A stretch of 64,000 nt of DNA from Atopobium sp. (GTDB lineage: Bacteria > Actinomycetota > Coriobacteriia > Coriobacteriales > Atopobiaceae), in assembly GCA_022732885.1 (NCBI GenBank), contig JAIJTS010000001.1, positions 62,001 through 126,000 on the forward strand, given 5' to 3'. Below the pieces are notes generated by a model that searched no databases, had not been told where the DNA came from, and saw only the letters and a program-made list of their open reading frames with translations. Shown piece by piece: positions 16,264 through 24,954 of this stretch. Both the position numbers and the translations under genes were made by a program. How positions within the stretch are numbered: position 1 is the stretch's first letter; every line of letters starts with the position of its first letter.

Positions 16264-17262
16264 TTACTTGCTTGCCTTATCAAACTCGTCCTTGAAGTCA
16301 GAGAACATCTTGCTCATGCGTCCTAGCTGCATGCCAAAACCCTTGGCAGCCTTGTTTGTAGCAGCCTGTGAAGATGGCTTGCTCGCAGACTTTTTGGCGG
16401 TGCTTGCGGCGCTCTTATCTGCGGTGCTTTTGTCTGTGGCAGTCGCGTCTTCGGTGGCCTGCTCCTCTGGAGCTGGCTGCTCGAGGTGAACATCCTCTGC
16501 GGCAACAGGAGCTGGACGCTCGGAATCATCCTCTGCGTCAGGTTCAGTTGCATCTTCGATGACACGTTTAGCCTTGGCCAACGTCTTACCCAGGGCAATC
16601 GCGCCCTTCTCGGTAGCCTCTGCAACAACCTTGCCGACCTTAGCAGTAGCCTCGGAAGCCTTTGCGGCAGCCGCTGCGTAACCTTCTCCCGCTTTGGCAG
16701 CCAGACCACCAGTGAGCTGGGCATCTGCTGCCTCATCGGAGAGGACCATGGCGCCGTTAGAGTATCCTAGCAGCCACTCTGGCTTGATGGCAAACGAGCC
16801 TACCAGCGCTTCTGACCCGGCACCGTCACCTACAAGAAACGCCGAGACCACGCCAGTAACCTGGTCAAACTCAGCACCGCTTACGTAACCCAGGCTTTTT
16901 CCACTTTTGGTACGAGCCTCCATGCCATGCCACAAAATGCAGTTATCAAAATCCAAGTTCAGGCGCTTGATGGCTACCTTATCAACATTATTTTTTGGGT
17001 CTTGTACACAAAGGCCCTGTTCAACGGTTTCCAAAGACTCCAGCGTGACAAAAGCATCCTCTTGCTTGATCATGCCAGCAATATCAGGTTTCTGAACCAT
17101 CACGCCAACTACCTGCGAGGACTGTCCTTTTTTAAATGGCGCAAAAACGACGTTATGGATTTTTCCTAGCTTGGAAAAACGCTCTTCTCCCGCGTGCTTA
17201 CCTTTTGTAGCAGGCTTTTTGGGGAGAAGGACTTTTGCGCCTAAGAGCTCGGTTGTTTTCAC
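16264..17262 (-). CDS. PRC-barrel domain protein with Ala/Lys-rich tail
   Basis: A 332-residue cytoplasmic protein without membrane segments. Residues about 5-90 and 95-185 look like two PRC-barrel-type beta modules (ELLGAKVLLPKK, SLGYVSGAEFDQVTGVVSAF). The rest is low-complexity: an Ala-rich helix, an acidic stretch (EPDAEDDSERPAP), and a basic Ser/Lys/Ala tail ending in an amphipathic segment (MSKMFSDFKDEFDKA). GTG at 17262 is the start, with GAGAGG 6 nt upstream. Function is unknown; PRC barrels often serve as adaptors. Together with the PRC-containing MgtE protein, it makes two PRC proteins within 5 kb. Confidence 0.75.
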   Translation of the reverse strand: MKTTELLGAKVLLPKKPATKGKHAGEERFSKLGKIHNVVFAPFKKGQSSQVVGVMVQKPDIAGMIKQEDAFVTLESLETVEQGLCVQDPKNNVDKVAIKRLNLDFDNCILWHGMEARTKSGKSLGYVSGAEFDQVTGVVSAFLVGDGAGSEALVGSFAIKPEWLLGYSNGAMVLSDEAADAQLTGGLAAKAGEGYAAAAAKASEATAKVGKVVAEATEKGAIALGKTLAKAKRVIEDATEPDAEDDSERPAPVAAEDVHLEQPAPEEQATEDATATDKSTADKSAASTAKKSASKPSSQAATNKAAKGFGMQLGRMSKMFSDFKDEFDKASK

Positions 17263-17281
17263 GTGAAACCTCTCTATAAAA

Positions 17282-17307
17282 AACGGGACGTCATAAGGCG
17301 TCCCGTT
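17282..17307 (-). terminator. Terminator of the YtxH-domain gene
   Basis: AACGGGACG and CGTCCCGTT form a perfect 9-bp stem with an 8-nt loop, followed on the minus strand by a six-T run. Confidence 0.88.
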
Positions 17308-17327
17308 ACAGTGCTTGTAAGTAAGGC

Positions 17328-17789
17328 TTATGCCTCCTGATAGCCCTCGCCAGCATTCTCCTGCTCGTGGGACTCAACGTTCTCAATACGAACTGCCTCA
17401 GCCTCAGCAGTTGTAGCAGTTGGTTCTGGAACAACAAAGGAATCTGCAACAACATCAGCTGCGTCAGCGACAGTGTTAGAAGCAGAGGTTACAGCGTCAG
17501 AGAGTGACTCACGAAGCTGGTCCATACGCTCGCGAGCAAGATCAACCTTTGCACGAAGCTCATCAGTCTTTGCATCAACAGTAGGCTTAACCTCGCCAAT
17601 TTTAGTGCTCACAACCTTAGATGTGCGCTCGTAAGAATCAAGCGCAGAATCCCATGCGTCATTGACAGCATCTGCAGCCAAAGCACGAGTCTCTTCACCA
17701 GAACGTGGAGCCAGGAAAAGACCAGCTACAGCGCCAGCAGCAGCACCAAATACAGCGCCTAGAAAGAAACCAGCAGACTTCTTGCTCAT
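17328..17789 (-). CDS. YtxH domain-containing protein
   Basis: A 153-residue protein with the YtxH N-terminus: a short basic lead, a Gly/Ala-rich hydrophobic helix (AGFFLGAVFGAAAGAVAGLF) and the boundary motif LAPRSGEETR. The rest is a long charged helix, probably a coiled coil (TKIGEVKPTVDAKTDELRAK), ending in an acidic tail. Such proteins are small, membrane-associated and general-stress-linked in other bacteria. The ATG at 17789 has a perfect AGGAGGT 5 nt upstream. It has its own terminator. Molecular function is unknown. Confidence 0.85.
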   Translation of the reverse strand: MSKKSAGFFLGAVFGAAAGAVAGLFLAPRSGEETRALAADAVNDAWDSALDSYERTSKVVSTKIGEVKPTVDAKTDELRAKVDLARERMDQLRESLSDAVTSASNTVADAADVVADSFVVPEPTATTAEAEAVRIENVESHEQENAGEGYQEA

Positions 17790-17846
17790 AAGTACCTCCT
17801 GTTGAACAGCAAAACGCTGTACGTAATCATACCGCAATAGGTGCGT

Positions 17847-18737
17847 TTATCGAACGGGCTTTGGACGAGGAACGTTAATCATATTCCAGTCATCTGGGAC
17901 ATCGGTGACCTCGGAATCATCGGTTGCGTCCTCAGCAGCTGTTGCCTCGGCGAGCTCAGTTGCGATGGGCTCGTCGGCGGCATTGGTTACGGGCTCGGCG
18001 TCGACAGCGTTGGCTGCAGGCGTGACGCCCTCATCAGCGACTGCGACTGTTGCGTCATCGTCAGCCGCATCAATGCCTGCGACCTCGGCGTTGTTCTCCT
18101 CAGCGTCAGCAACCTCAGCCTCAATTGCATCGGCAGCTGCGGCATCAGCAACGTCCTCGGAGGAGTTGTCGGCAACGTAACCCTCTGCGTCTACGCTCTC
18201 TGCCTGGGGTGCAGCGTCCGCTTCAGGTTCTGCGGAGCCTGCGAGCTCATCGGTCTTCTCGCCGTTAAGGCTCTGGATAAGCGCAACAAGGCCAGAAACG
18301 ATTGCGTTGATGTCCGGATCGGCCTCGTCCTGGTTGCCATACGCCCAGTTGAGAAGCCATACGGCGCTAGAGAGCGAGGCTGCAACCAGCACGTCGTCAG
18401 GACATGCGAGGATGATCTCGTAGAGGCCACGGCGGGAATCTACCAGGGAAGTCTTACCGGACGAAACGTCTCCGGCAAGGTTGGTCAGAGCCAGGAGCTC
18501 TACGGTTACGTGCTCAAGCAGGTGCGCAACCTCGGTGTCCTTGGCAACAAGTCCAAAGCGAGCGTCGGCGTCGCCCAAGCACAGGTGCTCGGAGAGGCCA
18601 GGCAAAAGCTCAAGCACACGCTCGGTTGCCTCAGCGTTTTCTGAGGTCAAACGTGGCGCTTTGGCCGAAAACTCAACGGTAGCAGTCAGATTTTTAGGTC
18701 CAACCACAACTTTTTTGATAGAAATCAACTGCGCCAT
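17847..18737 (-). CDS. Protein resembling the N-terminal domain of cyanophycin synthetase, with acidic tail
   Basis: A 296-residue protein in two parts. Residues about 1-150 resemble the N-terminal domain of cyanophycin synthetase-type enzymes: an opening ISIKKVVVGPKNLTA, then LPGLSEHLCLGDADARFGL and HLLEHVTVELL, where family members have LPGL-H-C and HVxEHVALEL. The ATP-grasp and Mur-ligase domains are absent. Residues about 160-285 are an Ala/Asp/Glu-rich, very acidic repeat. GAGG stands before the ATG. It starts divergently from nothing and lies between the YtxH gene and the CNNM-type gene. Recognition is by eye, so the family link needs a profile search. Confidence 0.6.
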   Translation of the reverse strand: MAQLISIKKVVVGPKNLTATVEFSAKAPRLTSENAEATERVLELLPGLSEHLCLGDADARFGLVAKDTEVAHLLEHVTVELLALTNLAGDVSSGKTSLVDSRRGLYEIILACPDDVLVAASLSSAVWLLNWAYGNQDEADPDINAIVSGLVALIQSLNGEKTDELAGSAEPEADAAPQAESVDAEGYVADNSSEDVADAAAADAIEAEVADAEENNAEVAGIDAADDDATVAVADEGVTPAANAVDAEPVTNAADEPIATELAEATAAEDATDDSEVTDVPDDWNMINVPRPKPVR

Positions 18738-18783
18738 TTCAACCTCTTTCTATTGGTTCACTCTATTGTAATCATTCTTTTAG

Positions 18784-20142
18784 TTATTCATTTTCTGATG
18801 TGTCAGAGTTTTCGCCGGCTGGCTCAGATTCACCGTCTACCTGTGGTTCTGGTGCAATTACGCGCAGCAAAGAAAGGCGGCGACGGCGCATCGACTGCAC
18901 GCGGAACACGTAGCCATCCTTCTCAAATACCTCACCCGGACGAGGCAGGTGACCAGCCAAATCAAGCACAAAGCCCGCGATAGTCTCATACTCCTCGGAC
19001 TCCCCTACCGGCCATCCAAGTTCATCCGCATCATTGAGCGAGAAACGACCATCTACCAGCCACTCTCTATCAGAGAGCTGCGTCAGGTATTTGTTGTCCG
19101 GATCAAACTCATCCTCAATCTCGCCAACAATCTCCTCGACGATGTCCTCGATGGTAATAACACCGGCAGTTCCACCGTACTCGTCAACTGCGATAACCAT
19201 CTGGTCGCGACTTGTTTGCATCTCGGTGAGCAGTGGAATGATGTCTTTGGTATCAGGCACGTAGTCCGCGGAACGCACGAAGCGCGCGATCTTCTCGTCA
19301 CTGGCGTGCTGATCAAGCACCGTCTCCAGCAAATCTTTGATGTGAGCGATGCCCACGATGCGATCGATATTCTCGTGGTAGATAGGGATGCGCGAGAAAC
19401 CCGTCTGGCGCATGACGCGAAGGACCTCGCTGATAGTTGCGATGTCCTCCATGGCGGTCATGTCAACGCGCGGAACCATAACCTCGCGGACAACCGTATC
19501 GCCCATCTCGATGACCTCATGGATCATGGATTTTTCTTCTTCGGAGAGGTCCTCAGAATCCTTGACGATGTAGCGAAGCTCTTCCTCGGTGACCTCTTGG
19601 TGATCGTTGGTTGTATCAACGCCCATGAGCGTGGTAACCGCATCTGCCGAGGCAGACGTGATGAACACCAAAGGACGGGCAATCTTCATGAACGCCTTCA
19701 TGGGGCCAACCACAGCCTTGGCCACTGCCTCCGCATTTGCTAGGCCGATGCTCTTTGGGACTAGCTCACCAATGACCACGGAAAAGAAGGAAACAATCAG
19801 CGTAATAGCTACAACTGCTAAAGGAAGTGCCAGGTCAGCATGGACGCCAATACTGACAAGCCAAGCGCCAAATGGCTTAGAAAGACTTGTTGCTGCAAAT
19901 GCCGAAGACGCAAAGCCTACAAGCGTAATTGCAACTTGGATTGTGGCAAGAAAATATCCACGATCAGCTGCGATATCGATGACCAACTGGGCCTTAGAAT
20001 CTCCCTCGTCAACATCTGCCTCAAGCGCACCGCGACGAGCACTAACAATAGCCATCTCTGCCGCAGAAAAGAAGCCGTTTACCAGGGTAAGCAGCAAAGT
20101 TGTTGCAATACTTAATGCAATGTCCATCGAATGTATGGGCAC
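18784..20142 (-). CDS. CNNM/CorC-type hemolysin-family protein (DUF21, CBS pair, CorC_HlyC)
   Basis: A 452-residue membrane protein. Residues about 1-190 form the DUF21 transmembrane domain (NGFFSAAEMAIVSARRGALE, GELVPKSIGLANAE). Residues about 205-330 hold two CBS domains (VMVPRVDMTAMEDIATI, GFSRIPIYHENIDRIVGIAH). The transporter-associated CorC/HlyC domain follows at about 350-430 (DEFDPDNKYL, GRFSLNDADELG). Relatives move or sense magnesium and sodium. The start is uncertain: GTG at 20142 has GAGG very close upstream, while the ATG five codons later has none. It adds to the magnesium-related genes clustered between 12.9 and 20 kb. Confidence 0.88.
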   Translation of the reverse strand: MPIHSMDIALSIATTLLLTLVNGFFSAAEMAIVSARRGALEADVDEGDSKAQLVIDIAADRGYFLATIQVAITLVGFASSAFAATSLSKPFGAWLVSIGVHADLALPLAVVAITLIVSFFSVVIGELVPKSIGLANAEAVAKAVVGPMKAFMKIARPLVFITSASADAVTTLMGVDTTNDHQEVTEEELRYIVKDSEDLSEEEKSMIHEVIEMGDTVVREVMVPRVDMTAMEDIATISEVLRVMRQTGFSRIPIYHENIDRIVGIAHIKDLLETVLDQHASDEKIARFVRSADYVPDTKDIIPLLTEMQTSRDQMVIAVDEYGGTAGVITIEDIVEEIVGEIEDEFDPDNKYLTQLSDREWLVDGRFSLNDADELGWPVGESEEYETIAGFVLDLAGHLPRPGEVFEKDGYVFRVQSMRRRRLSLLRVIAPEPQVDGESEPAGENSDTSENE

Positions 20143-20433
20143 CTACCTCTTCGAAGTTACTTTTTGCGTAGTCTATTGTACTCTAACGCGCTCTACCTAG
20201 TAGTCTGCAGGAATTTGACACAGTCTCGCCACGAAATGCTGGGAGGCTGACGGTGTCAGGGGCGGCGTCGCGATGACATCGGCTATATGCGAGGCGTGCT
20301 GGTGTCAGCGATATGCGCAGCGTGCTTTCTCCGTGACGAAAATCGCTTCTCCCGCGATTTTGACCGCCATTTTTATGTCGCAATTCCCTATTTTCTGTAA
20401 TAAATCCGATTAGCAATCGGCTTCAAAAACCTG
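20143..20433. other. Intergenic stretch without recognised features
   Basis: Upstream of the CNNM-type gene there is a GC-richer segment with loosely repeated phrases (GGTGTCAG at 20251 and 20290, GATATGCG, GAGGCGTGCTGG), then AT-rich DNA. I see no gene, RNA or clear promoter beyond the upstream region of the minus-strand gene. Confidence 0.5.
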
Positions 20434-20639
20434 ATACAGAATTTTGCATAATTTGACCGAAAAATTCATTTTTATGAATACATAATTTTTATGTCTAAAA
20501 TTATGTGCTTAAAAAGGTAAAAAATCCGTTTAGTTGGAGTTAAAAATTAAAAATTCGGCAAAATAGCTCCAACTAAAACGATTTTTTACCGCACAAAAGA
20601 TTTTTATCAGGGCAAACACCGTATGCAAAATTCTGTATT
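20434..20639. repeat. Long-range perfect 17-bp inverted repeat
   Basis: ATACAGAATTTTGCATA at 20434-20450 is exactly inverted at 20623-20639. Between the arms lie a small hairpin (CATAATTTT/AAAATTATG near 20482-20506) and two of the 24-bp GGTAAAAA repeats. The third 24-bp repeat abuts the right arm. Confidence 0.8.
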
Positions 20640-20664
20640 CTCCAACTAAACGCATTTTTTACCA
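20517..20664. repeat. Intergenic inverted-repeat element, locus 1 (three copies of a 24-bp unit)
   Basis: The 24-bp unit with consensus GGTAAAAAATSCGTTTAGTT plus GGAG occurs at 20517-20540 (plus), 20568-20591 (minus, two mismatches to the first) and 20641-20664 (minus, one mismatch). The outer copies face each other 148 bp apart, like terminal inverted repeats. The same unit recurs as an inverted pair at 51.9 kb. No coding capacity lies inside. Confidence 0.8.
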
Positions 20665-20724
20665 CTTCGGGTCAGTTCGGGACCATTAACATCATTTTTG
20701 GTCACTTAGCTCCCTTGACAGCAA

Positions 20725-20758
20725 AAGACCCTCACATTCGGCTGAATGTGAGGGTCTT
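20725..20758 (-). terminator. Terminator of the flavodiiron gene
   Basis: AAGACCCTCACATTC pairs perfectly with GAATGTGAGGGTCTT; on the minus strand a T-run follows. It lies 24 bp past the stop codon. Confidence 0.9.
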
Positions 20759-20782
20759 GATCTTGCTAAATTTCTTGCTAGC

Positions 20783-21985
20783 TTACAGCTGCTTGCCGGC
20801 CTCGACAAGGTCCTTGACCTGCGCGCGGACAGCATCCAGATCCTCGTCGGAAGGGAGCCAGCCAATAGCGTGAGCAGGCAGTGGCATGGTGAACTCTGCT
20901 GCCTCAAGCTCGGCCTGAACCATCTTTGGTCCAAGTGGAGCCCAGCCGTAAGAACCAAACGCAAAACCAATACGGTGGTCGTTCTTTGGAGAAAGACCGC
21001 TCATATAGGTCAGGAACGAAGACACGGTAGGCAAGAACTTAGAGTTCAGCGTAGGCGAACCAACGCAGACATACTTGGAATCCAGGAAGTGGTACATGAC
21101 GTTGGAGATGTGAGTCTCTTTGAGGTCGATAAGCTGGGCAGGAATGCCTTCGGCCAAGAAACCGTCCAGGAGAGCGTGAGCCATCTTGTCGGTTGAACCC
21201 CACATGGAGTCGTACACAACCAGGGCCTTCTCCTCAAGCTTGCCGGTAGTCCACTCCTCGTACTTGGAGATGATGTCGGCAACGTGGGAGCGCCATGCAA
21301 CACCGTGAGCTGGAGCGATAATATCGATGTTCTCCAGACCAATGCCCTTAACTGCGGTAACAGCAGAGTCAGCCTGACGACCGTAAGGGAGAACGATATT
21401 TGCGTAGTACTTGCGAGCCTGCTTCATAACCTCGCAGTAGTCGGACTCGTCTTCAAAGCGAGTGCTTGAAGCGTAGTGCTGACCAAATGCGTCGTTGGAG
21501 AAGAGGATCTTGTCGTACTCGGAATACGTGACCATGTTGTCTGGCCAGTGGACCATTGGGGTCTGCACAAAGGTCAGGGTGCGCTTACCAATGTTGAGTG
21601 TATCGCCCGTCTTTACGCCGTTGACGTTGATATTCTCGCCATAGAAAGCCTTGAGCTCCTTGACGCCCTGAGGTGCGCTTGCGTAGACCTCGGCGTTTGG
21701 TGCAAGCTCCAGAATGCGAGGAACGCTGCCGGAGTGGTCCATCTCAATATGGTTGCAGATCAGAACGTCAATCTTTGCTGGATCGATAATGCTTTTAATG
21801 CGCTCGACCAGCTCCTCGGAGAATGGGCGCTTGACGGTGTCAATAAGCGTGACCTTCTCGTCCAGGATAAGGTATGCATTGTAGGTAATGCCCTGTTCAG
21901 TGGTGTAGCCGTGGAACTCGCGAGCGTTCCAGTCAAGGGCGCCTACAAAGTAGACATCAGGTTTGATTTCGACAGAACTAAGCAT
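20783..21985 (-). CDS. fprA: FprA-family A-type flavodiiron protein
   Basis: A 400-residue cytoplasmic protein with an N-terminal metallo-beta-lactamase-like diiron domain (NHIEMDHSGS, the HxExDH iron-ligand motif) and a C-terminal flavodoxin domain (VVYDSMWGSTDKMAHALLDG). Family members reduce oxygen to water or NO to nitrous oxide, protecting anaerobes; this fits an oral-type anaerobe. The ATG at 21985 has GGAGG 5 nt upstream; the longer frame lacks one. A palindrome, CGTGAA-N6-TTCACG, lies 60 bp upstream and may regulate it. Electron donors such as rubredoxin are not in the window. Confidence 0.95.
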   Translation of the reverse strand: MLSSVEIKPDVYFVGALDWNAREFHGYTTEQGITYNAYLILDEKVTLIDTVKRPFSEELVERIKSIIDPAKIDVLICNHIEMDHSGSVPRILELAPNAEVYASAPQGVKELKAFYGENINVNGVKTGDTLNIGKRTLTFVQTPMVHWPDNMVTYSEYDKILFSNDAFGQHYASSTRFEDESDYCEVMKQARKYYANIVLPYGRQADSAVTAVKGIGLENIDIIAPAHGVAWRSHVADIISKYEEWTTGKLEEKALVVYDSMWGSTDKMAHALLDGFLAEGIPAQLIDLKETHISNVMYHFLDSKYVCVGSPTLNSKFLPTVSSFLTYMSGLSPKNDHRIGFAFGSYGWAPLGPKMVQAELEAAEFTMPLPAHAIGWLPSDEDLDAVRAQVKDLVEAGKQL

Positions 21986-22044
21986 GTGTCCTCCAAAGAC
22001 CACAGTGCGAAAATTTGACACTACAAGGATATCATTTGCCGGCT

Positions 22045-22062
22045 CGTGAATGTATGTTCACG
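22045..22062. promoter_or_regulatory. 18-bp palindrome upstream of fprA
   Basis: CGTGAATGTATGTTCACG has perfect CGTGAA/TTCACG arms around six bases and lies 60 bp before the fprA start, in the 130-bp gap between fprA and the MFS gene. It is a plausible operator. Half-site spacing differs from the classic CRP/FNR site, so the regulator is unknown. Confidence 0.45.
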
Positions 22063-22115
22063 TAAACTTTTCAGATAACTTTAACCCAATAGATTATGAG
22101 AAATTGAGATTATGA

Positions 22116-23423
22116 CTATCTATATTTCCTGTAATGGATAGTAAAAATAAGGGCTATTACCACAAGAGTAATACAGCCTAAACCAACATAAGTTGTTCCA
22201 AATCCTGAAAGGTCTAAGGCAACTCCAATTAACGGATCCGAAACCACTGATGAGATTTCTTCAATCTGATTTGATACAGAAAGTAATGTTGCGCGATTAT
22301 TCTCTTCAGCAATTAAATTCATTTGATTGTTTATCAGAATACTTAAGGTGGTTGAAAATAAATTAATCGCTATATAAGTAAAAATACATACGTATATACT
22401 TGGGATTAGCCCAGCGCATAGCATCAAGAACGCAATCACGGAAAGAATACCTAAAATAACGAGAAATTCTACGTTTCCTGAAAACGCAATAATATCTCCA
22501 GCGGATTTCTTATAAGAGTCTTTAAGTGTTTTTACTATCTTTGCTGTAAGCTTTGACCCAAAAAACTCGCCTAAACTTGCAGCAGCAGTAACAATACCTA
22601 AGAACTTTATATCAAATCCCATACTGGTTAAATTTGGGGCAATAAACTGGCTGTAATTACTAACTAAAATTAATGAAATTGCTGAAACTGTACAAAGCGA
22701 AATAAATATATTTGTTTTCACAATCTTTATAAGTTCCTGAAAAAATATCTGTACATTTTCTTTCAGATTCAATTTACTAGGTCTAGTCCTTATAAATCCA
22801 TCTTCTTCTGATAGGCAATTGTTTCTTCTATTAGGGCTTACACTATTTTCTTTAAATTCCAAAGTAACTAATAGCCCAAGAAAATATACAAAAATTGAAA
22901 TAACAAAAGGAATCAAAGGATTGATACTAAAAAGAACAGGAGCTATTAAACGAACTGTAATTCTAATAATTGACTGTGTCCCTGTCATTTTTGAAAGAAT
23001 TAGAGCATATGCGCCATTTTTCCTATCCATCCTAGAATTTGCATTTGTCGCTTCGAAAAGAAAAGCACTTCCAGCTCCTGATTGTGACGCGTTTGCTAAA
23101 GAAAAGAATAATTCAGAAGCTACCATCAGTAAAAAACTATTTGCTAAGGTTAAAGTCACTATTGCCACAAGTCTAGAAAAAGAAGCAATTTTTAAAACAA
23201 TATGGTGTCCGCAACGATCAGATATCCATCCTGTTGGAATCTCAAGTACTGCTGTAGCTATTGCTCCAATACTTTGAACTAGCGCAATATCAAAATAACT
23301 TAAACCACGCCAAAGATAATAGAGGGTTAAGATGGTCCAAATTAGAACACTTGAATTAATATAATTTGACCATTCGTAGAGCAGAATGTTTTTTTCTGTT
23401 GTTGCTAGCCTTCCTTTAAACAT
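22116..23423 (-). CDS. MFS transporter in AT-rich, probably acquired DNA
   Basis: A 435-residue major facilitator protein with about twelve helices. The loop between helices 2 and 3 reads GWISDRCGHHIVLKIA, a variant of the MFS GxxxDRxGRR motif, which suggests a drug/efflux-type carrier. Substrate is unknown. The ATG follows AGAGG 8 nt upstream. The gene is far richer in A+T than its neighbours on both sides, uses ATA/AAA/TTA codons freely, and contains none of the GGCGAGAA octamers. These features suggest recent horizontal transfer, probably from a low-GC Firmicute. No transposase or flanking repeat is visible. Confidence 0.87.
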   Translation of the reverse strand: MFKGRLATTEKNILLYEWSNYINSSVLIWTILTLYYLWRGLSYFDIALVQSIGAIATAVLEIPTGWISDRCGHHIVLKIASFSRLVAIVTLTLANSFLLMVASELFFSLANASQSGAGSAFLFEATNANSRMDRKNGAYALILSKMTGTQSIIRITVRLIAPVLFSINPLIPFVISIFVYFLGLLVTLEFKENSVSPNRRNNCLSEEDGFIRTRPSKLNLKENVQIFFQELIKIVKTNIFISLCTVSAISLILVSNYSQFIAPNLTSMGFDIKFLGIVTAAASLGEFFGSKLTAKIVKTLKDSYKKSAGDIIAFSGNVEFLVILGILSVIAFLMLCAGLIPSIYVCIFTYIAINLFSTTLSILINNQMNLIAEENNRATLLSVSNQIEEISSVVSDPLIGVALDLSGFGTTYVGLGCITLVVIALIFTIHYRKYR

Positions 23424-23643
23424 TCATTTCCTCTTTAGATTATTTCTATCCCACCCCATTTTAATTTCCCCATATTATAAGATTTCCAAATAGAATTATT
23501 TCCGGCTATCCCATTGCTTTAGTGGGGCTAACTTAAAGCATTACTCCCACAGAAATCTAAATTTTTTCCTTACTGCCATATTTTTTTGACAGTGCTACCA
23601 TAATTTACATAGGTGAAACAAACGTATCTGGAGAGGGGAACCT

Positions 23644-24738
23644 ATGAAAATGCTACGCGCAATGCGTGAGCCACTGAAGTACGTTCAGGGCAAAAATGCT
23701 TGTCTCGAGTTTGAAAAAGAGATGGGCTACATGGGAAAGCGCTTCCTGTTTGTTTGCTCTAACAGCGGCTACAAAGCAGCTCACGACATGATCGAGCAGA
23801 GCTTCGAGGGCAAGGGCGACTATTACCGTCGCTATGAGGTCTTCGGTGGCATTTCTTCCAACGGCGAGATTAACCACATGAAGTCTATCGTTGAGGAGGA
23901 CAACATTGACGTAGTCGTCGCTATCGGCGGCGGCAGCGCTGTTGACACTGCAAAGGCAACCGCATATTACTCTGGTAAGCGCATCGTTATTCTTCCTACC
24001 GTTGCAGCAACCGACGCTCCATGCACCGGCCTCTCCGTTATTTACAACGATGACGGTTCCTTTGACAAGTACCTCTTCTACCGACAGAACCCAGATGCAG
24101 TTATGGTTGACACTCAGATCATCGCCAACGCACCTGTTTCCTTCCTGGTAGCAGGCATGGGCGACGCTCTGGGCACCTACTTTGAGGGCCGCGCATCCAT
24201 CCGCACCGAGTCTCCTTCCCTTGAGGGAACCGGTATTACCCGCGTTGGTATGGCAATTGCTAAGGAGTGCTACCTCACTCTTCGCGATTACGGTTCACAG
24301 GCAATTAAGGCTTGCGAGAACAACGTTGTAACCCCAGCTCTTGAGGCTATCTGCGAGGCTACCGTCTACATGAGTGGTGTCGGTGCTGACAACGTTAACT
24401 GCGCAGCAGCTCACTCCTTCTACGACGGCCTCACCTCCCTTGGTGGCCACAGCGCACCTCACGGCAACTGCGTTGCTTTTGGTACCCTGGTCCAGCTTGT
24501 TCTTGAGGGCGTTCCTCAGGAGGAGTTCGACGAGGTTCAGGACTTCTGCCTTGAGGTTGGTCTTCCAACTACCCTCGAGGAGGTTGGCATCACCACTGAC
24601 GAGCAGATCAAGAAGATCGCTGAGGCTGCTTGCGTTCCTGGCGAGACCATCCACAACCTCGCTGGCAACGTCACTCCTGACGAGCTCTATGCAGCTATTG
24701 TTCAGGCTGACGCTATGGGCCGCGCTCTTAAGGCTTAA
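23644..24738 (+). CDS. gldA: Glycerol dehydrogenase
   Basis: A 364-residue member of the iron-containing alcohol dehydrogenase family, of normal GldA length. It oxidises glycerol to dihydroxyacetone with NAD. The NAD-binding loop is AIGGGSAVDTAKA, followed by LPTVAATDAPCTGLSVIY. The metal ligands expected in GldA are visible as an Asp in GMGDALGTYFEGR and His residues in AHSFYDGL and HSAPHGNCVAFG. GGAGAGGGG precedes the ATG, and TTGACA at 23586-23591 may be its -35 box. Codon choice is strongly biased (GGC, AAC, CTC), suggesting high expression. It is monocistronic, with its own terminator. Confidence 0.95.
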   Translation: MKMLRAMREPLKYVQGKNACLEFEKEMGYMGKRFLFVCSNSGYKAAHDMIEQSFEGKGDYYRRYEVFGGISSNGEINHMKSIVEEDNIDVVVAIGGGSAVDTAKATAYYSGKRIVILPTVAATDAPCTGLSVIYNDDGSFDKYLFYRQNPDAVMVDTQIIANAPVSFLVAGMGDALGTYFEGRASIRTESPSLEGTGITRVGMAIAKECYLTLRDYGSQAIKACENNVVTPALEAICEATVYMSGVGADNVNCAAAHSFYDGLTSLGGHSAPHGNCVAFGTLVQLVLEGVPQEEFDEVQDFCLEVGLPTTLEEVGITTDEQIKKIAEAACVPGETIHNLAGNVTPDELYAAIVQADAMGRALKA

Positions 24739-24833
24739 GCTTCTAGCTGCACGCCGCGCGACGCCGATGTGCCGCAAGGCACGTCGCTGCGGCAACGCAA
24801 CGGAGCTGCGACAGCGCATTCGCTTGATACAGA

Positions 24834-24864
24834 AGAGGGACCGCAAATGCGGCCCCTCTTTTTT
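24834..24864 (+). terminator. gldA terminator
   Basis: AGAGGG-ACCGC pairs with GCGG-CCCCTCT around AAAT, followed by a six-T run. GC-rich, weakly repetitive filler DNA flanks it on both sides (24740-24830 and 24880-24950); I see no gene there. Confidence 0.85.
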
Positions 24865-24954
24865 GTTGCAGTTTTGATGTGTTGCAAGAAGTGCAGGCGC
24901 AGTTCGCGCCGGGACAGCGACGCAGGAGCAGCTCGCAGCGCGATAGTGCAACGC

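Noticed and set aside
22045..22062. CRP/FNR binding site
   Set aside because: Half-sites GTGA and TCAC are 8 bp apart instead of 6, so I list it only as an unassigned palindrome.
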